Assembly (NCBI RefSeq): GCF_016809835.1
Contig: NZ_JAFBIL020000006.1
Coordinates: forward strand, 372,001 to 436,000
Origin: Massilia soli
Lineage (GTDB): Bacteria; Pseudomonadota; Gammaproteobacteria; Burkholderiales; Burkholderiaceae_D
DNA length: 64,000 nucleotides
Direction: 5' to 3'
The notes below the pieces were generated by a model. That model was not told where the DNA came from. It made no database searches and worked only from the letters and a program-made list of their open reading frames with translations. Shown one piece after another: positions 21,188 to 32,592 of this stretch. Position numbers and translations under genes: made by a program. Within the stretch, counting starts at the first letter, position 1, and each line of letters begins with the position of its first letter.

Positions 21188-21643
21188 CTAGCCGCGCTTG
21201 AAGTTGCGGGTCAGGTGCCGGTCGAGCGCGTTGCCGAAATTGCGCTGGTCGGCCTGGTTGAATGGCGCGGGACCGCCGGTATCGACGCCGTTCTGGCGCA
21301 GCTCTTCCATGAACTTGCGCATCGTCAGTTGCTGGGCGATGGTGGCGTCGGTGTAGAACTCGCCGCGCGGATTGAGCGCATAGCCGCCCTTGGCCAGCAC
21401 ATCGGCGGCCAGCGGGATGTCGCCGGTGACCACCAGGTCGCCCGCCTCCAGCAGGCGCACGATTTCGGCGTCGGCCACGTCGGCGCCGTTGGGCACCTGC
21501 ATCGAGCGCACGAAACGCGATCCCGGCACGCGCATCAGCTTGTTGGCGACCAGGATCACTTCCAGCTCAAGACGTTCGGCCACGCGGTAAAGAATATCTT
21601 TGATCACACCAGGGCACGCGTCCGCGTCTACCCAAATCTTCAT
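21188..21643 (-). CDS. YaiI/YqxD family (DUF188) protein
   Basis: The ATG at 21643 has AAGGG upstream and gives 151 aa, the family's usual length; the longer upstream frame is rejected. It starts [18 protein letters not shown] with the family's acidic cluster, followed by [16 protein letters not shown] and [13 protein letters not shown], typical of a PIN-like (Zn ribonuclease-like) fold. The family is widespread but its role is not established. Confidence 0.9.
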   Translation of the reverse strand: MKIWVDADACPGVIKDILYRVAERLELEVILVANKLMRVPGSRFVRSMQVPNGADVADAEIVRLLEAGDLVVTGDIPLAADVLAKGGYALNPRGEFYTDATIAQQLTMRKFMEELRQNGVDTGGPAPFNQADQRNFGNALDRHLTRNFKRG

Positions 21644-21773
21644 GCTACAGCCCTTTTTCGTATCATCGTGTTGCCCGCAGTATAACCGCGCGCCCTTGCG
21701 ACGGGCTTCGCCGTGGGCGATGCGCGAGTTCGGAGGTTTCGGGGCGACTTTGGCGTTAGCACTAAGCATGTAC

Positions 21774-21851
21774 GCGGATGACGGCTTCGCCTCTTCCGCC
21801 CTACGGTTAGCGGGAGCATCGTAGGGCGGAAGAGGCGAAGCCGTCATCCGC
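21774..21851. repeat. REP-like pair: perfect 32-bp inverted repeat
   Basis: Arms 21774-21805 and 21820-21851 are exact inverted copies around a 14-base loop. Each arm is itself a REP-like unit bounded by GTAGGGCGGA and ATCCGC, the same consensus seen at 28059 and in decayed form at 46429. The element lies between ruvB and the DUF188 gene, five bases past the ruvB stop, and could stabilise or end the ruvB transcript. Confidence 0.85.
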
Positions 21852-21855
21852 CGAT

Positions 21856-22920
21856 TTAACTCGTCAAATTATCCCACAGGTCGCCGCTCGGGCTGAGGCG
21901 CGGGGCGGCAACGCCAAAGTGCTGGTACGCCGCCGGCGTCGCGACGCGCCCGCGCGGGGTCCGCTGCAAATAACCCTGCTGGATCAGGTAGGGTTCGAGC
22001 ACATCTTCAATCGTATCGGCCGCCTCGCCGATCGCCGCCGCCAGGTTGCCGATGCCGACCGGCCCGCCGCCAAACTTGAACAGCACCGCTTCGAGCAGCT
22101 TGCGGTCCATGACATCGAAACCCACCGAATCAACATCGAGCATGATCAGCGCGGCATCGGCCATCGCCTTGGTGATGTCGCCGGTCCCCTTCACTTCCGC
22201 GTAGTCGCGCACGCGGCGCAGCAGGCGGTTGGCGATACGCGGCGTGCCGCGCGCGCGCATCGCGATCTCGTGCGCGCCGTCTTCGGTGATCGGCGCGTTC
22301 AGCAGCGCCGCGCTGCGCGTGACGATGCGGGTCAGTTCGGCCGCATTGTAGAACTCCAGCCGCGCGACGATGCCGAAGCGGTCGCGCAGTGGATTGGTCA
22401 GCATGCCGGCGCGCGTGGTCGCGCCGACCAAGGTGAACGGCTGCAGGTCGATCTTGACCGAGCGCGCCGCCGGGCCTTCGCCGATCATCAGGTCGATCTG
22501 GTAATCCTCCAGCGCCGGATACAGGATCTCTTCAACCACCGGCGACAGCCGATGTATCTCGTCGATGAACAGCACGTCGTTGGCTTCGAGGTTGGTCAGG
22601 ATCGCGGCCAGGTCGCCGGGCCGCTCCAGCACCGGACCCGAAGTCTGGCGCAGGTTGACGCCCATTTCACGCGCGATGATGTGCGCCAAGGTGGTCTTGC
22701 CCAGGCCCGGAGGTCCGAACAGCAAGGTGTGGTCGAGCGCTTCGCCGCGCTTGCGCGCCGCCGAAATGAAGATCTCCAGCTGGCCGCGGATCTTCTCCTG
22801 GCCGACATATTCGTCGAGCTGCTTGGGCCGCAGCGCGCGTTCGATCGCTTCCTCGTTGGGCGAGGATGGCTTGGCGTCGATGATGCGCTGCTCGGAGAAA
22901 TCGTCGGTCTGGATACTCAT
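21856..22920 (-). CDS. ruvB: Holliday junction branch-migration helicase RuvB
   Basis: The 354-aa AAA+ motor drives branch migration with RuvA. Motifs are [15 protein letters not shown] (Walker A, near residue 70), [10 protein letters not shown] (Walker B), GATTRAGML (sensor 1), and a C-terminal winged helix with FLQRTPRGR-like [10 protein letters not shown]. It starts 3 bases after ruvA stops and is the last gene of ruvC-ruvA-ruvB. Confidence 0.97.
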   Translation of the reverse strand: MSIQTDDFSEQRIIDAKPSSPNEEAIERALRPKQLDEYVGQEKIRGQLEIFISAARKRGEALDHTLLFGPPGLGKTTLAHIIAREMGVNLRQTSGPVLERPGDLAAILTNLEANDVLFIDEIHRLSPVVEEILYPALEDYQIDLMIGEGPAARSVKIDLQPFTLVGATTRAGMLTNPLRDRFGIVARLEFYNAAELTRIVTRSAALLNAPITEDGAHEIAMRARGTPRIANRLLRRVRDYAEVKGTGDITKAMADAALIMLDVDSVGFDVMDRKLLEAVLFKFGGGPVGIGNLAAAIGEAADTIEDVLEPYLIQQGYLQRTPRGRVATPAAYQHFGVAAPRLSPSGDLWDNLTS

Positions 22921-22923
22921 TGT

Positions 22924-23502
22924 TTATGCTTTCGACAGCGCCTTCAGCGCGAACTTGATGCCGTCGGACACACTCGCGCCGGTCGGCATGTTCTTCAGTG
23001 CGGCCGTGGCCTCCTTGTCAGAATACCCCAAAGCCAGCAGCGCGTTGAGGATGTCGGACTGGGTATCGTCGCGCGGCGCACCGGCCACGGCGCCCACATC
23101 GGCGCCCAGCTTGCCCTTGAGTTCGAGCAGCAAGCGTTCGGCGGTTTTCTTGCCGATGCCGGGCACCTTCACCAGGCGCCCTGCTTCCTGCAAGGTCACG
23201 GCCTGGGCCAGGTCGGTGATCGTCATGCCCGACAGTATCGACAGCGCGGTGCGCGCGCCGACGCCGCTGATCTTGATCAGCTGGCGGAACACCGCGCGCT
23301 CGTTGGCATTGCCGAAGCCGAACAGCAGGTGCGCGTCTTCGCGGATCGCCTGGTGCGTGAACAGGGTGACTTTTTCGCCGACATTGGGCAGGTTGTAATA
23401 GGTGCTCATCGGCACATCGACTTCATAGCCGACGCCACCGCAGTCGACCAGCAGTTGCGGCGGGTTTTTTTCGAGCAGGATTCCGGAAATGCGACCGATC
23501 AT
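22924..23502 (-). CDS. ruvA: Holliday junction-binding protein RuvA
   Basis: The 192-aa protein has an N-terminal OB fold ([14 protein letters not shown]), two helix-hairpin-helix motifs ([17 protein letters not shown] and [19 protein letters not shown]) that bind junction DNA, and a C-terminal three-helix domain (about 145-192) that contacts RuvB. It lies 22 bases after ruvC and 3 bases before ruvB. Confidence 0.97.
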   Translation of the reverse strand: MIGRISGILLEKNPPQLLVDCGGVGYEVDVPMSTYYNLPNVGEKVTLFTHQAIREDAHLLFGFGNANERAVFRQLIKISGVGARTALSILSGMTITDLAQAVTLQEAGRLVKVPGIGKKTAERLLLELKGKLGADVGAVAGAPRDDTQSDILNALLALGYSDKEATAALKNMPTGASVSDGIKFALKALSKA

Positions 23503-23524
23503 CGGGAGCCTTCTATTTATATAG

Positions 23525-24061
23525 TTAGACCAGGCGTCCGCGCTTCATGCGCAGGCCGCCGAGGGAGGGTGCGAGCGACTGGATCAGCGCCAGCGCGTCG
23601 ACACTGTTGGCGTGGCAGATCGCCACACCGAGCGCGTCGGCGGCGTCCGACCCTGGCAGGCCCGGCAGCAGCAACAGGCGCGACACCATGTCCTGGACCT
23701 GCTCCTTGGCCGCCTTGCCGGTGCCGACCACGGCCTGCTTGACTTGCAGCGCGGTGTATTCCGCCACCGGCAAGTCCGAGCCTACCAGCGCGGTAATGGC
23801 GGCGCCGCGCGCCTGCCCGAGCAGCAAGGTGGACTGTGGATTGACGTTGACGAAGACTTTTTCGATGGCCGCGCAGTCGGGGCGGTAGGTGCGTACCACT
23901 TCGCCGATGCCGTTCAGGATGACCTTCAGACGAGGCGGCAAGGCGCCGTCGCTGCCGGTCTTGATGGTGCCGGAAGCGATGTAACGCAGCTTGTTGCCGT
24001 GCTTTTCGATGACGCCGAAGCCTGTCGTGCGTAGCCCTGGGTCAATGCCTAGAATAATCAT
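23525..24061 (-). CDS. ruvC: Holliday junction resolvase RuvC
   Basis: The 178-aa endonuclease cuts Holliday junctions symmetrically. The RNase H-like acidic residues are present: D7 in [15 protein letters not shown] in [12 protein letters not shown], and the C-terminal pair in [14 protein letters not shown]. It is the first gene of the ruvCAB operon, in the standard beta/gammaproteobacterial order. Confidence 0.97.
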   Translation of the reverse strand: MIILGIDPGLRTTGFGVIEKHGNKLRYIASGTIKTGSDGALPPRLKVILNGIGEVVRTYRPDCAAIEKVFVNVNPQSTLLLGQARGAAITALVGSDLPVAEYTALQVKQAVVGTGKAAKEQVQDMVSRLLLLPGLPGSDAADALGVAICHANSVDALALIQSLAPSLGGLRMKRGRLV

Positions 24062-24134
24062 GACCGAATGTTATACCGGCGGGCAACGCTTGTGGGGAAA
24101 TACTGTGTAAAAACACAGTTGTAGGTAAGAAAAA

Positions 24135-24194
24135 TGGGCTCCCCGCTTTCGCGGGGACGACGATGATCGTCGTTCCCGCGCACGCGGGAACCCA
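24135..24194. repeat. Compound palindrome of two CCCGC/GCGGG hairpins
   Basis: CCCCGC-TTTC-GCGGGG (24141-24156) and TTCCCGC-GCAC-GCGGGAA (24173-24190) flank ACGACGATGATCGTCGT, so the whole block 24135-24194 is also a near-perfect dyad (TGGG...CCCA). It sits between the purH stop and the ruvC promoter region. It resembles dispersed GGATTCCCGC-type intergenic repeats of betaproteobacteria and differs from the GTAGGGCGGA family in this window. Confidence 0.75.
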
Positions 24195-24204
24195 GGTTGC
24201 TTGC

Positions 24205-25791
<1,587 letters not shown>

Positions 25792-25917
25792 GGTGAGTGG
25801 CCTGGTTGTGAAGTATACGGTGATGCCTGCCGATACGATCGCGGGGAAGATGCCTCGCCCGCGCGGCGGCGCGAATGGCTCGCGCTCGCTAGCACGGCCA
25901 CCCGGTGCTAAAGAGGT

Positions 25918-26151
25918 TTACAGCAATCCGTGCTCTTGCAGTTTCTTGCGCAAGGTATTGCGGTTGATGCCCAGCATCTGCGCCGCGTGCGACTGGTTGC
26001 CTTCGGCGCGCGTCATCACGACTTCGAGGATCGGCCGCTCAACGGTCAGCACGACCATGTCGTAGATGTTCGACGGCTGTTGCTCGCCCAGATCATTGAA
26101 ATAGTCTTCAAGGCTCTTTTGGACAACTTCCTGGATGCTTTCTTTGCTCAT
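25918..26151 (-). CDS. fis: Fis-family nucleoid-associated regulator
   Basis: The 77-aa protein is a Fis-type DNA-bending factor. The C-terminal helix-turn-helix is clear (GNQSHAAQMLGINRNTLRKKLQEHGLL), preceded by the dimerisation helices. It is shorter at the N-terminus than enterobacterial Fis, as is usual in betaproteobacteria. It lies about 70 bases downstream of dusB, the conserved dusB-fis pairing. Confidence 0.95.
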   Translation of the reverse strand: MSKESIQEVVQKSLEDYFNDLGEQQPSNIYDMVVLTVERPILEVVMTRAEGNQSHAAQMLGINRNTLRKKLQEHGLL

Positions 26152-26221
26152 GTTCGTGCTTATCCTGCGTGTGTTGTGTTTCCGCCGCCGCTAGTGGCGG
26201 GGGCTGCCCCATGGCGTCTTG

Positions 26222-27265
26222 TTAAGCCGCCAGCGCTTCGCCGGCGTCGTCGCCTGCGGAGGAAACGTCCGCGGGGCGGTATTGTAACCGCTCCCCGAGA
26301 CGGTGTTGCGATTCAAAAAATTTATCCACTGCTAATAGCTGCTCCGCCGTCGACTCAAGACGATTCATTTGCTGGCGGAAAGTTTCGCCGCCCGGCAGGT
26401 CTTGTACGTACCAGCCGATGTGCTTGCGCGCGGTGCGCACGCCGACGAATTCGCCGTAGAACGCATAGTGCGCCTGCAGGTGTTCGCTCATCAGGTGACG
26501 CACTTCCTCCACATACGGCGCCGGCAGATGGGTGCCGGTGCGCAGGTAATGGTCGATCTCGCGGCAGATCCACGGGCGCCCTTGCGCGGCGCGGCCGATC
26601 ATCACGGCGTCGGCGCCGGTGTAGTCGAGCACGTAGCGGGCTTTTTCAGGGGTGGCGATATCGCCGTTGGCAACGACGGGAATGCCGACCGACGCTTTGA
26701 CGGCGGCGATGGTGTCGTACTCGGCGTCGCCCTTGTAGCCGTCGGCGCGGGTACGGCCGTGCAAGGTCAGCATCTGGATGCCGGCCTGCTCGGCAATGCG
26801 CGCGATGGTCAGCGCATTCTTGTTTTGGCGGTCCCAGCCGGTACGGAATTTCAGCGTGACGGGCACATCGACTGCCTGCACCACTGCATGCAGGATGCGC
26901 TCGACCAGGTCTTCGTGCTGCAGCAGCGCGGAGCCGCACCAGCTGTTGCACACCTTCTTGACCGGGCAGCCCATATTGATGTCGATGATCTGGGCGCCGC
27001 GGTCGACGTTGAACTTGGCGCAATCGGCCAGGTCTTGCGGGTCGGCGCCGGCGATCTGCACTGCCTTCGGCTCCATTTCGCCGGCGTGGTCGGTGCGGCG
27101 CGAGCTTTTTTCGGTTGCCCACAGGCGCGGATTCGACGCCGCCATTTCAGACACGGCATAGCCTGCGCCCAGCTCCTTGCACAGCTGGCGGAACGGGCGA
27201 TCGGTCACCCCTGCCATGGGAGCGACAAAAACATTATTGCGCAGTATGTACGGTCCGATTTGCAC
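26222..27265 (-). CDS. dusB: tRNA-dihydrouridine synthase B
   Basis: This FMN-dependent enzyme reduces uridines in the tRNA D-loop. The 347-aa protein has an FMN-binding barrel starting IGPYILRNNVFVAPMAGVTD, the catalytic Cys in INMGCPVKKV, and LKFRTGWD, LHGRTRADGYKG and VVANGDIATPEKA. The segment after the active site reads CNSWCGSALL, which differs from the enterobacterial version. It is upstream of fis and presumably cotranscribed with it. Confidence 0.96.
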   Translation of the reverse strand: MQIGPYILRNNVFVAPMAGVTDRPFRQLCKELGAGYAVSEMAASNPRLWATEKSSRRTDHAGEMEPKAVQIAGADPQDLADCAKFNVDRGAQIIDINMGCPVKKVCNSWCGSALLQHEDLVERILHAVVQAVDVPVTLKFRTGWDRQNKNALTIARIAEQAGIQMLTLHGRTRADGYKGDAEYDTIAAVKASVGIPVVANGDIATPEKARYVLDYTGADAVMIGRAAQGRPWICREIDHYLRTGTHLPAPYVEEVRHLMSEHLQAHYAFYGEFVGVRTARKHIGWYVQDLPGGETFRQQMNRLESTAEQLLAVDKFFESQHRLGERLQYRPADVSSAGDDAGEALAA

Positions 27266-27394
27266 TGGTCAGCATAGAAAGAATGGCGGGAACCCTCTAT
27301 TTTAACCGATTTACTGCTCAATTAATTAGCAGATTTGTCGCATCAGGGCGACGAAGCGGGTTCATGGGAGGCTAGATCGCACTGCGGAGAGGGA

Positions 27395-28042
27395 CTACGG
27401 AAGCTCGTCCAGCGCCCCTTGTCGCAGATGGGCGACCTCGCCCCAGCTGTCGAGCACCAGCTTTCCTTCTTCAATCGTGAAGCGGTTGATGCTTGCGTTC
27501 ATGACCTTGAAGGTGCGTGGTGTTTCCAGCGACAACGCAAGGGCGGCGCGATAGGCGCATTCCAGCACGCCACCGTGCGCCACCAGCGCCAGCGTCCCGC
27601 CTGGATACTTGTGACCCCAGGCGATGATGCTGGCGGTGGAGCGCTGGAAGAACTGGCGGAACGTTTCCGCCTTCCGCTCGCCATCTGGCACCCTGGAATC
27701 GACGTCGCGCGCCTGCCAGGCCGCGAATTCGGCCGGGTAGCGCTGTTCAATTTCCGCGTACAGCAAGCCCTCGAAGGCGCCATAGCAGCGCTCGCGCAAG
27801 CCTGGGTCAGTGTGAACGGGCATAGCGTGCAGGCGAGCGACCGCCGTGGCGGTCTGGTGCGCGCGCTGCAGGTCGCTCGAGATGATGGCGTCGACCTGCT
27901 CGCCTGCGAGGGCGAGCGCCAGCGCCGCGGCCTGGCGCTTGCCTTCGGCATTGAGCGCGATGTCGATATGGCCCTGCAAGCGGCGTTCGGCGTTCCAGGC
28001 GGTTTCGCCGTGGCGGATCAGGAGGATGCGGGTAGATGGCAT
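27395..28042 (-). CDS. Histidine phosphatase (phosphoglycerate mutase-like) family protein
   Basis: The 215-aa protein has the phosphohistidine motif LIRHGETAWN near residue 8, LGRL-equivalent region SSDLQRAHQTA, catalytic ERCYGAFEGL and a second histidine in ALVAHGGVLECA. The family covers cofactor-dependent phosphoglycerate mutases and broad phosphatases such as GpmB, CobC and PhoE; the sequence alone does not fix the substrate. It lies about 130 bases upstream of dusB, same strand. Confidence 0.85.
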   Translation of the reverse strand: MPSTRILLIRHGETAWNAERRLQGHIDIALNAEGKRQAAALALALAGEQVDAIISSDLQRAHQTATAVARLHAMPVHTDPGLRERCYGAFEGLLYAEIEQRYPAEFAAWQARDVDSRVPDGERKAETFRQFFQRSTASIIAWGHKYPGGTLALVAHGGVLECAYRAALALSLETPRTFKVMNASINRFTIEEGKLVLDSWGEVAHLRQGALDELP

Positions 28043-28058
28043 TAATAGAGTGGTAAAT

Positions 28059-28089
28059 GTAGGGCGGACGAGCGCAGCGTCGTCCGCCT
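28059..28089. repeat. REP-like element
   Basis: GTAGGGCGGACGA-GCGCAGCG-TCGTCCGCCT is a hairpin with 9-base perfect arms (GGCGGACGA / TCGTCCGCC). It shares the GTAGGGCGGA...TCCGCC frame with the pair at 21774-21851. It fills the short gap between dtd and the phosphatase gene. Confidence 0.75.
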
Positions 28090-28100
28090 AAGCGGTGGCC

Positions 28101-28547
28101 TTACTTCGGCTCGACTTGCAGCCAGAACGTCACCGGGCCATCATTGGTCAGCGAAACCTGCATGTCGGCGCCAAACTGCCCGGTTTCGACGACGGCATGC
28201 CGGGCCCGCGCAGCGGCGACAAAATGATTGAACAGGCGCCGTCCATCCTCGGGACTGGCAGCCGGCGTAAACGACGGCCGCGTGCCGGACTTGGTATCGG
28301 CCGCCAGGGTGAACTGAGGGACCAGCAACAGCCCCCCTGCGACATCTTGCACGCTGCGGTTCATCTTGCCGGCATCGTCGGAAAACACCCGATAACCCAG
28401 CAACTTGGCCAGCAGCGCGTCCGCCTCCCGTTCGGTGTCGCCCTTCTCCGCGCACACCAGCACCATCAAGCCGGGCCCAATCGCGCCGACCTGCTGGCCG
28501 CCGACCGCCACGCTGGCCTGGGTAACGCGCTGAAGCAGACCGATCAT
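28101..28547 (-). CDS. dtd: D-aminoacyl-tRNA deacylase
   Basis: The 148-aa enzyme removes D-amino acids (and Gly) mischarged on tRNA. It starts [13 protein letters not shown] and shows VPQFTLAAD (SQxTL-type motif), KSGTRPSF and the C-terminal cross-subunit DGPVTFWLQ. Its start overlaps the tyrS stop by four bases (ATGA), pairing a proofreading enzyme with a synthetase prone to D-Tyr charging. Confidence 0.96.
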   Translation of the reverse strand: MIGLLQRVTQASVAVGGQQVGAIGPGLMVLVCAEKGDTEREADALLAKLLGYRVFSDDAGKMNRSVQDVAGGLLLVPQFTLAADTKSGTRPSFTPAASPEDGRRLFNHFVAAARARHAVVETGQFGADMQVSLTNDGPVTFWLQVEPK

Positions 28548-29812
28548 GCGCCGAGGGTCACGCGGGCGAACTTGCGCTTGCCGACCTGGAGCACGAAAGT
28601 GCCGGCGTCCAGCTTGAGCGCCTTGTCAGTGACGACGGCGCCATCGATGCGCACGCCGCCCTGGTCGACCATGCGCATCGCCTCGGAAGTGGAAGCGCAC
28701 AGGCCCGCCTGCTTGAGCAGGTGTGCCACGCCCAGCGGCGCGCCGGCCAGCGCGACGTCAGGCACATCATCCGGAATGCCGCCCTTGGACCGGTTGACGA
28801 AGTCGGTCAGCGCATCGCCGGCCGCCTGGGACGAATGGAAGCGCGTGACGATTTCTTGAGCCAGCGCAACCTTGGCGTCGCGCGGATTGCGGCCACCCGC
28901 GACCTCGGATTTAAGCTGGGCGATATCGGCGATCGAGCGGAACGACAGCAATTCGAAGTATCTCCACATCATGACGTCGGAAATGCTCATCAGTTTGCCG
29001 AACATCGTATTGGCCGGCTCGGTAATGCCGATATAGTTGTTCTTAGACTTGGACATCTTGTCGACGCCGTCCAGGCCTTCCAGCAACGGCATCGTCAAAA
29101 TACACTGCGGCTCCTGGCCATAGTCCTTCTGCAGCTCCCGGCCAACAAGCAAGTTGAATTTCTGGTCTGTTCCACCTAGCTCAAGGTCTGACTTCAACGC
29201 GACGGAATCGTAACCCTGCATCAACGGATAGAGGAACTCATGGACAGAGATGGGTGTCCCACTCTTGAAGCGCTTGGTAAAGTCATCGCGCTCCATCATC
29301 CGCGCCACGGTGTAGCGGGAGGCCAGCTCGATCATGCCACGCGCCCCGAGCGGGTCGGACCACTCGGAGTTATAGCGAATTTCGGTGCGCGACGCATCGA
29401 GCACCAGCGACGCCTGGCGGAAGTAAGTCGTGGCGTTTTCCTCGATCTGCTCTTTCGTCAGCGGCGGACGCGTCACGTTGCGGCCCGATGGGTCGCCGAT
29501 CATCGACGTAAAGTCGCCGATCAAAAAGATCACCTGGTGTCCGAGGTCTTGCAGCTGGCGCAGCTTGTTCAGCACCACGGTGTGGCCCAGATGCAGGTCG
29601 GGAGCGGTTGGATCGAGGCCGAGCTTGATGCGCAGCGGTTGGCCGGTTTTCTCGGAGCGCGCCAGCTTCTGCGCAAATTCGCTCTCGATCAGCAGTTCAT
29701 CGACGCCACGCTTGGTGATGGCGAGCGCTCCCAGGACGGAATCTGTCAGCGGCAGGGGTGTTGAACCATGCGCGGCGGCAGCGGTCTTAGGTGTGTCGGA
29801 AGTGGTCGTCAT
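28544..29812 (-). CDS. tyrS: Tyrosyl-tRNA synthetase
   Basis: The 422-aa class I synthetase carries [14 protein letters not shown] (HIGH-type), the KMSKSKNN loop and a C-terminal S4 RNA-binding domain (about 355-420; [22 protein letters not shown]). The first 25 or so residues are Thr/Ala-rich and poorly conserved, so a shorter start is possible. It is followed with overlap by dtd, and diverges from the M23 peptidase gene. Confidence 0.97.
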   Translation of the reverse strand: MTTTSDTPKTAAAAHGSTPLPLTDSVLGALAITKRGVDELLIESEFAQKLARSEKTGQPLRIKLGLDPTAPDLHLGHTVVLNKLRQLQDLGHQVIFLIGDFTSMIGDPSGRNVTRPPLTKEQIEENATTYFRQASLVLDASRTEIRYNSEWSDPLGARGMIELASRYTVARMMERDDFTKRFKSGTPISVHEFLYPLMQGYDSVALKSDLELGGTDQKFNLLVGRELQKDYGQEPQCILTMPLLEGLDGVDKMSKSKNNYIGITEPANTMFGKLMSISDVMMWRYFELLSFRSIADIAQLKSEVAGGRNPRDAKVALAQEIVTRFHSSQAAGDALTDFVNRSKGGIPDDVPDVALAGAPLGVAHLLKQAGLCASTSEAMRMVDQGGVRIDGAVVTDKALKLDAGTFVLQVGKRKFARVTLGA

Positions 29813-29876
29813 ATTGTCAAAAGGGTAATTGTCCTACATTCTTTGCGAGATTCGTCCTACAAGCCGTTTTTTTTGC

Positions 29877-29882
29877 TATACT
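29877..29882 (+). promoter_or_regulatory. Possible -10 box for the M23 peptidase gene
   Basis: TATACT follows a T-run in an AT-rich intergenic region about 70 bases before the start codon. No good -35 box is seen at standard spacing, so support is limited. Confidence 0.35.
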
Positions 29883-29954
29883 GCTCGATCCCATCAATCT
29901 TGCTGAACGAAAACATCTCACAGTTAATAAAAATAAAAAGTTGTAGTCTTACGG

Positions 29955-31358
29955 ATGTTCAAGCAGCAAATTTTAACTGATTGCATGAACCCTACAAACA
30001 AAATCACAGGCAAAAGCTGGACCGGCCTGCTAGGCACAACGCGAAAGACGCGCATCCTTAGCGCATCTGCGATCTTCCTGGCAGTCTGCGCTTTCGGCAC
30101 CGCCGCTGTCGCGCCAATCGCACCTGACGCGTCCAGCATTCCCCAAGTCTCCATCGCCCAAGATCTCGAGTTGCCGAACCTGGCAGACCAGATCGCAGCC
30201 CTCCAGGATGACGAACAGCAGTTCGACCAGGAAGAGCGCGTTCGTCCGGGCGACACCCTCGCTGCGCTGCTGACCCGCCTTGGTGTCGACGACGCCGACG
30301 CAGTCCAGTTCATCAAGACCGACAAGCTCGCCCGTGGCGTCATGCAGCTCAAGAGCGGCAAGCGCATCCAGGCCCGCACCGGCGAAAACGGCCAGCTGCT
30401 GTGGCTGCGCACCACCGTTGTCGACAGCCGCGACCTGCCAATCAAGAACATCACCATCGCGCGCCACGGCGATCGTTTCAAGGCCGAAGAGAGCCAGGTC
30501 CAGCTCGAGCGCCGCGTCGAAATGCGTTCGCGCGAAATCGCGTCGTCGCTGTACGCGGCAACCGACTCGAACTCCGATGGCAGCAAGCTGCCGGACGCGA
30601 TCGTCGCCCAGATCATCGAGATGTTCTCGACCAATATCGATTTCCGCTCCGACCTGAAGCGCGGCGACCGTTTCAATGTCGTCTACGAAACTTTCTGGCA
30701 AGACGGCGTCATGGTACGCGCTGGCCGCATACTGGCTGGTGAATTCACCAACCGCGGCACGACCTATCAGTCGGTCTGGTTTGAAGACCCGCACAGCAAG
30801 CAGGGTGGCGGTTATTACAGTCTCGACGGCAAGTCGCTGAAAAAAGCATTCCTCAAGTCGCCGCTGGCATTCTCGCGTATTTCCTCCGGCTTCTCGATGC
30901 GCTCGCACCCGATTTCGGGTGTCTGGAAAGCACACAAGGGCGTCGACTACGCCGCGGCGACCGGCACGCCGATCCGCGCGGTTGGCGACGGCGTCATCGA
31001 CTTCGCCGGCAGCAAGGGCGGCTACGGCAACTTCGTGCAGATCAAGCACTGGGCCAGCTACTCGACGGCTTATGCGCACATGAGCCGCTTCGCGCCAGGC
31101 ATCCGCCGCGGCAGCAAGGTCAGCCAGGGCGACATCATCGGCTACGTCGGCTCGACCGGCTGGTCCACCGGCGCCCACCTGCACTTCGAATTCCGCGTCA
31201 ACAACGAAGCACGCGATCCGCGCAAGGTTGCAATGATTCAACAAGCGCCGCTGAACGCCGCGGAACTGACCCGCTTCCGCATGGCCGCCGCCGACATGTC
31301 GCACCGCTTCGCGCTGCTGCGTCCAGCCGGCGCCGGCACCGCGATGGCCGCCCGCTAA
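29955..31358 (+). CDS. M23 (LytM-type) peptidoglycan endopeptidase, membrane anchored
   Basis: The 467-aa protein has a cytoplasmic stub, one membrane helix (about 34-54), a LysM/OapA-like segment (about 92-170, VRPGDTLAALLTRLG), and a C-terminal M23 domain (about 310-425) with the zinc ligands in HKGVDYAA and HLHFEFRV and the catalytic His in AYAHMSRF. This order matches MepM/YebA-type murein hydrolases that cut cross-links during wall growth. No clear SD precedes ATG 29955 or the alternative ATG at 29985. It precedes anmK, which recycles released muropeptides, a sensible functional pairing. Confidence 0.92.
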   Translation: MFKQQILTDCMNPTNKITGKSWTGLLGTTRKTRILSASAIFLAVCAFGTAAVAPIAPDASSIPQVSIAQDLELPNLADQIAALQDDEQQFDQEERVRPGDTLAALLTRLGVDDADAVQFIKTDKLARGVMQLKSGKRIQARTGENGQLLWLRTTVVDSRDLPIKNITIARHGDRFKAEESQVQLERRVEMRSREIASSLYAATDSNSDGSKLPDAIVAQIIEMFSTNIDFRSDLKRGDRFNVVYETFWQDGVMVRAGRILAGEFTNRGTTYQSVWFEDPHSKQGGGYYSLDGKSLKKAFLKSPLAFSRISSGFSMRSHPISGVWKAHKGVDYAAATGTPIRAVGDGVIDFAGSKGGYGNFVQIKHWASYSTAYAHMSRFAPGIRRGSKVSQGDIIGYVGSTGWSTGAHLHFEFRVNNEARDPRKVAMIQQAPLNAAELTRFRMAAADMSHRFALLRPAGAGTAMAAR

Positions 31359-31379
31359 TCCGCTGCGCGCAAGGCGGTA

Positions 31380-31410
31380 AAAAAAACCTTCCTTGCGGAA
31401 GGTTTTTTTT
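31380..31410 (+). terminator. Intrinsic terminator of the M23 peptidase gene
   Basis: AACCTTCC-TTGC-GGAAGGTT is flanked by an A-run before and eight Ts after, a bidirectional-looking terminator. Confidence 0.9.
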
Positions 31411-31488
31411 CGTCCCTTGGGGGCAGGTCGAGATGCCCCCCAAAGTAGTACGCTGGCAAGGTCAGGCGCAATCGCGCATAATCGCAGC

Positions 31489-32589
31489 ATGACAAATTCA
31501 TCCCCCCTCTTCATTGGCCTGATGTCCGGTACCAGCATGGACGGCGTCGATGGCGTACTGGCCGACTTTAGCAACGGCAAGATCACCACCATCAAGGCCG
31601 CCTTCACCAGCTTCCCTGCCGCCTTGCGCAGCGAACTGATGGCCCTGCAGGCCAAGAGCGACAACGAGATCGAGCGCGAGGCGCTGGCCGCGAACCAGCT
31701 GGCACGGTGCTACGCCGAATGCGTCGCCGCGCTGTTGCCGCAGGCGCCAACGCGGGTCGCGGCGATTGCGGTGCATGGCCAGACCATCCGCCATCGCCCC
31801 GAACTCGGCTTCACGCGCCAGACCAATAATCCTGCCCTGCTCGCTGAATTGAGCGGCATCGACGTGATCGCCGACTTCCGCAGCCGCGACATCGCAGCCG
31901 GCGGCCAGGGCGCGCCCCTGGTGCCCGCCTTCCACCAGGCGCAATTCGGCCAGCCCGGACAGAACCGAGTGGTGGTCAATATCGGCGGTATCGGCAATAT
32001 CAGCGTGCTGCGCGCGGACGGCAGGGTCAGCGGTTTCGATACCGGCCCGGGCAATGTGCTGATGGATGCGTGGATCGGCCGCCACCAGGGCAAGGAATAC
32101 GATGCCGACGGCGCCTGGGCGGCGACCGGCACGGTCAGCCCGGCGTTGCTGGGCACCTTGCTGGAAGAGCCTTACTTTGCCCAGCCTGCCCCGAAAAGCA
32201 CCGGCCGCGACCTGTTCCACGCCGAATGGCTGGACGCGCGCCTGGCGCAAGGGCCTGCCTTGTCGCCGCAAGACGTGCAGGCAACCCTGACCGCGCTGAC
32301 GGCACGGACCATTGCCGACGCGATCAGGCAGGAGTCGACGGAGGTGGATGCGGTGTATGTGTGCGGAGGCGGCGCGTACAACGCCGAGCTGCTGCGCCTG
32401 CTGGCGGCTGCTTTGGGGGGAACGACGCGGGTGGAATCGACTGCGGTGCTGGGCGTGGCGCCCAACCGGGTGGAAGCGCTGGCGTTTGCCTGGCTGGGCT
32501 ACCGCTTCACGCAGCGCGAAGCGGGCAACCTGCCGGCAGTGACGGGATCGACGGGCCCAAGGATCCTGGGCGCCCTCTACCCCGCGTAA
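31489..32589 (+). CDS. anmK: Anhydro-N-acetylmuramic acid kinase
   Basis: AnmK phosphorylates and opens anhydroMurNAc to MurNAc-6-P in cell-wall recycling. The start is ATG 31489 ([14 protein letters not shown]); upstream codons cross the terminator. The 366-aa kinase has [43 protein letters not shown] and [12 protein letters not shown], the ASKHA nucleotide-binding elements. It ends 3 bases before the convergent erpA stop. Confidence 0.96.
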   Translation: MTNSSPLFIGLMSGTSMDGVDGVLADFSNGKITTIKAAFTSFPAALRSELMALQAKSDNEIEREALAANQLARCYAECVAALLPQAPTRVAAIAVHGQTIRHRPELGFTRQTNNPALLAELSGIDVIADFRSRDIAAGGQGAPLVPAFHQAQFGQPGQNRVVVNIGGIGNISVLRADGRVSGFDTGPGNVLMDAWIGRHQGKEYDADGAWAATGTVSPALLGTLLEEPYFAQPAPKSTGRDLFHAEWLDARLAQGPALSPQDVQATLTALTARTIADAIRQESTEVDAVYVCGGGAYNAELLRLLAAALGGTTRVESTAVLGVAPNRVEALAFAWLGYRFTQREAGNLPAVTGSTGPRILGALYPA

Positions 32590-32592
32590 GAC

